Below, piece after piece: positions 63,801 to 64,000 of a DNA stretch of 64,000 nt. Origin of the DNA: Chitinophaga japonensis (lineage in GTDB: Bacteria > Bacteroidota > Bacteroidia > Chitinophagales > Chitinophagaceae). The stretch lies in contig NZ_VLLG01000002.1 in NCBI RefSeq assembly GCF_007830125.1, positions 444,985 through 508,984 on the forward strand, read 5' to 3'. Positions within the stretch are counted from its first letter, which is position 1. The number at the start of each line of letters is the position of its first letter. The notes under the pieces were generated by a model. It was not told the origin of the DNA and did no database searches. It saw nothing but the letters and a program-made list of their open reading frames with translations. The position numbers and the translations under genes were made by a program.

Positions 63801-63856
63801 ATACCCACACAGCATAATATTGCTATGCACAATAGCAAATGCGGTTTGAGAGTCAT
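60824..63856 (-). CDS. SusC-family TonB-dependent transporter without STN domain (orphan pair)
   Basis: A 1010-residue protein with a signal peptide (about 1-24, CSYAQ), a carboxypeptidase-regulatory-like domain (LQGKVIDKSGLPVIGATVKI), a plug with EVVVTALGVKREKRVLTYSA, the LSEVVVTALGVKREKR style of the SusC-like subgroup, and a barrel ending RSINFSLKASF. There is no STN domain and no sigma/FecR pair within the window. The 144 bases upstream to the window edge (63857-64000) show no gene and no clear promoter. Regulation and substrate are unknown. Confidence 0.95.
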   Translation of the reverse strand: MTLKPHLLLCIAILCCVGICSYAQSVSLQGKVIDKSGLPVIGATVKIKDTNKGATAGADGTFTLSYEGTATLVATAIGFNPAEVTVSNQSSITITMSENQEELSEVVVTALGVKREKRVLTYSAQEVQGATLVEAKEPNIVNALSGKVPGVQITSASGTPGSSSRIVIRGATSFFGNNQALIVVDGVPINNDETGNLTMGPGTNRLADIDPGIIENISVLKGAAATALYGSAGARGVLMITTKSGRGNVDKKPVVTVSQDISFETPWFPEVQEKYAQGERGIYYNGEDQKTSSSWGPLMDTLMIDGQKAKKYNQLKDFFRTGVTSNSTISVTGGNGSSDYLMSYSYLNQTGTVPETDYKRHALFAKYNTKILKNLNSVFQLNYSSSNNNRQPEGYTLESPIWTIYTAPISWNPQPYLNPDGTQRVFRYSRNNPYWALDNIHNGARVNRFIPVITLSYNPLSWLTITERMGADIYTEQDKYTEAIGSVSNPTGKIIEQNINFRQFNHDFMINANKTWGDFNVNLLLGNNVFSTYSQYQRATGTGLSVAGFDNIGQASNISYSENHYQSRKVGFYAQSNIDYKRTLVLSLTGRFDQSSVLAEDKNSYPYGSVAGGFIFSELLSPSLSNVLSFGKVRVSYAVVGNDGVEPYQLNTPFQKPDGLPGIGAITFPYQGQSGYLLSQTLGNVNLRNEQLNEFEVGLETSLFGNRIALEASYFDRKTRNGIIPGVAIAPSTGYTGTTVNSAEMSNKGIEVLLNAKPVVGKHFSWDFSFNFSHIRNEVLAIYGDMEQLGNGFTSIVVGQPYGVIMGSSFKRNEQGQLMIDEAGLPFSDGSVNNIGNITPDWMAGLTNTLRYNQLALSFQFDMKKGGDIQNNVDGYGYFYGTPKVTENREDRVVEGISVVDGKENTISVSGQDYYRRLNAVTEAVIQDGTYIKLRTVSLSYNFGKALLPRSFLKSASFVVTGRNLWIYSPHFTGGDPETSPFGSGNGSQGIYSFSTPTSRSINFSLKASF

Positions 63857-64000
63857 GGCGATCTGGATTTTGGTTTGTACTTACATGTTCATTGTTCGGT
63901 TCAGGACAATATGGTTCCTGCTGTTCCCAGTGCGTTGGCATAACAGCAATCACTATACATACATCTCAATGGACGAGCGTTACATTCTGGTAAGAATGGT

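Overview
The window looks like a chromosomal segment of a glycan-degrading Bacteroidota. The most likely family is Chitinophagaceae, for example a Chitinophaga-like organism; this is inferred from gene content and codon style, not from a marker gene. The evidence is five SusC/SusD outer-membrane pairs, ECF sigma / FecR anti-sigma cascades, lipoprotein-rich secreted enzymes, and promoter-like elements of the Bacteroidota type (TTG, about 19 nt, TAnnTTTG). No rRNA, tRNA, CRISPR array or intact insertion sequence was seen. No stretch over 300 bases is without a gene.

Layout. (1) 1-830, minus strand: the start of a FecR gene cut by the window edge, and its ECF sigma factor, belonging to a locus that continues to the left. 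(2) 891-9109, minus: a complete fucose-type locus of sigma, FecR, SusC with STN domain, SusD and a GH29 alpha-L-fucosidase with a discoidin-like domain. (3) 9324-14267, plus: a Val/Pro-rich exported peptide, a tiny lipoprotein, glucose-6-phosphate dehydrogenase, a DUF1080 hydrolase, then an operon of intradiol dioxygenase-like lipoprotein, unknown protein and pirin-like cupin. (4) 14290-23166, minus: small genes, then a second sigma/FecR/SusC/SusD locus whose only enzyme is an NPP-type phosphodiesterase. (5) 23322-24798: a DinB protein and a lipoprotein around a strong terminator. (6) 24967-34221: a glucuronoxylan-type locus with SusCD on the minus strand and, divergently, a LacI-type regulator, a GH67 alpha-glucuronidase and an SDR. 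Two LacI-like operators lie in the divergent gap. (7) 34227-36857: bestrophin, methyltransferase and DusB. (8) 36854-45997, minus: a fourth sigma/FecR pair with SusCD, a PKD/glycan-binding lipoprotein and a beta-helix protein. (9) 46143-48333: a visibly AT-richer patch with an XRE-ImmA/IrrE plus PIN toxin-antitoxin-like pair and a methyltransferase. (10) 48380-59301: GNAT, FAD oxidoreductase, GH78 rhamnosidase, class A beta-lactamase-like hydrolase, an unknown pair followed by a cysteine-free Fpg/Nei glycosylase, an FtsX-like permease behind a sigma-54-like promoter, and a DUF389 membrane protein. (11) 59435-63856, minus: a fifth SusCD pair with no enzyme in view.

How it works together. Three SusC proteins carry an N-terminal STN signalling domain, and exactly these three sit next to sigma/FecR pairs. 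The two without STN do not; one of these is instead paired with a LacI regulator and matching operators. Two of the STN-type susC genes also have a well-formed intrinsic terminator on the opposite strand immediately before their start. This fits cis-antisense RNAs acting on the susC leader. The most interesting items are these antisense terminators, the XRE-ImmA/PIN module with its operator-embedded promoter, the sigma-54-like permease promoter, and the unknown gene pair linked to the cysteine-free glycosylase.
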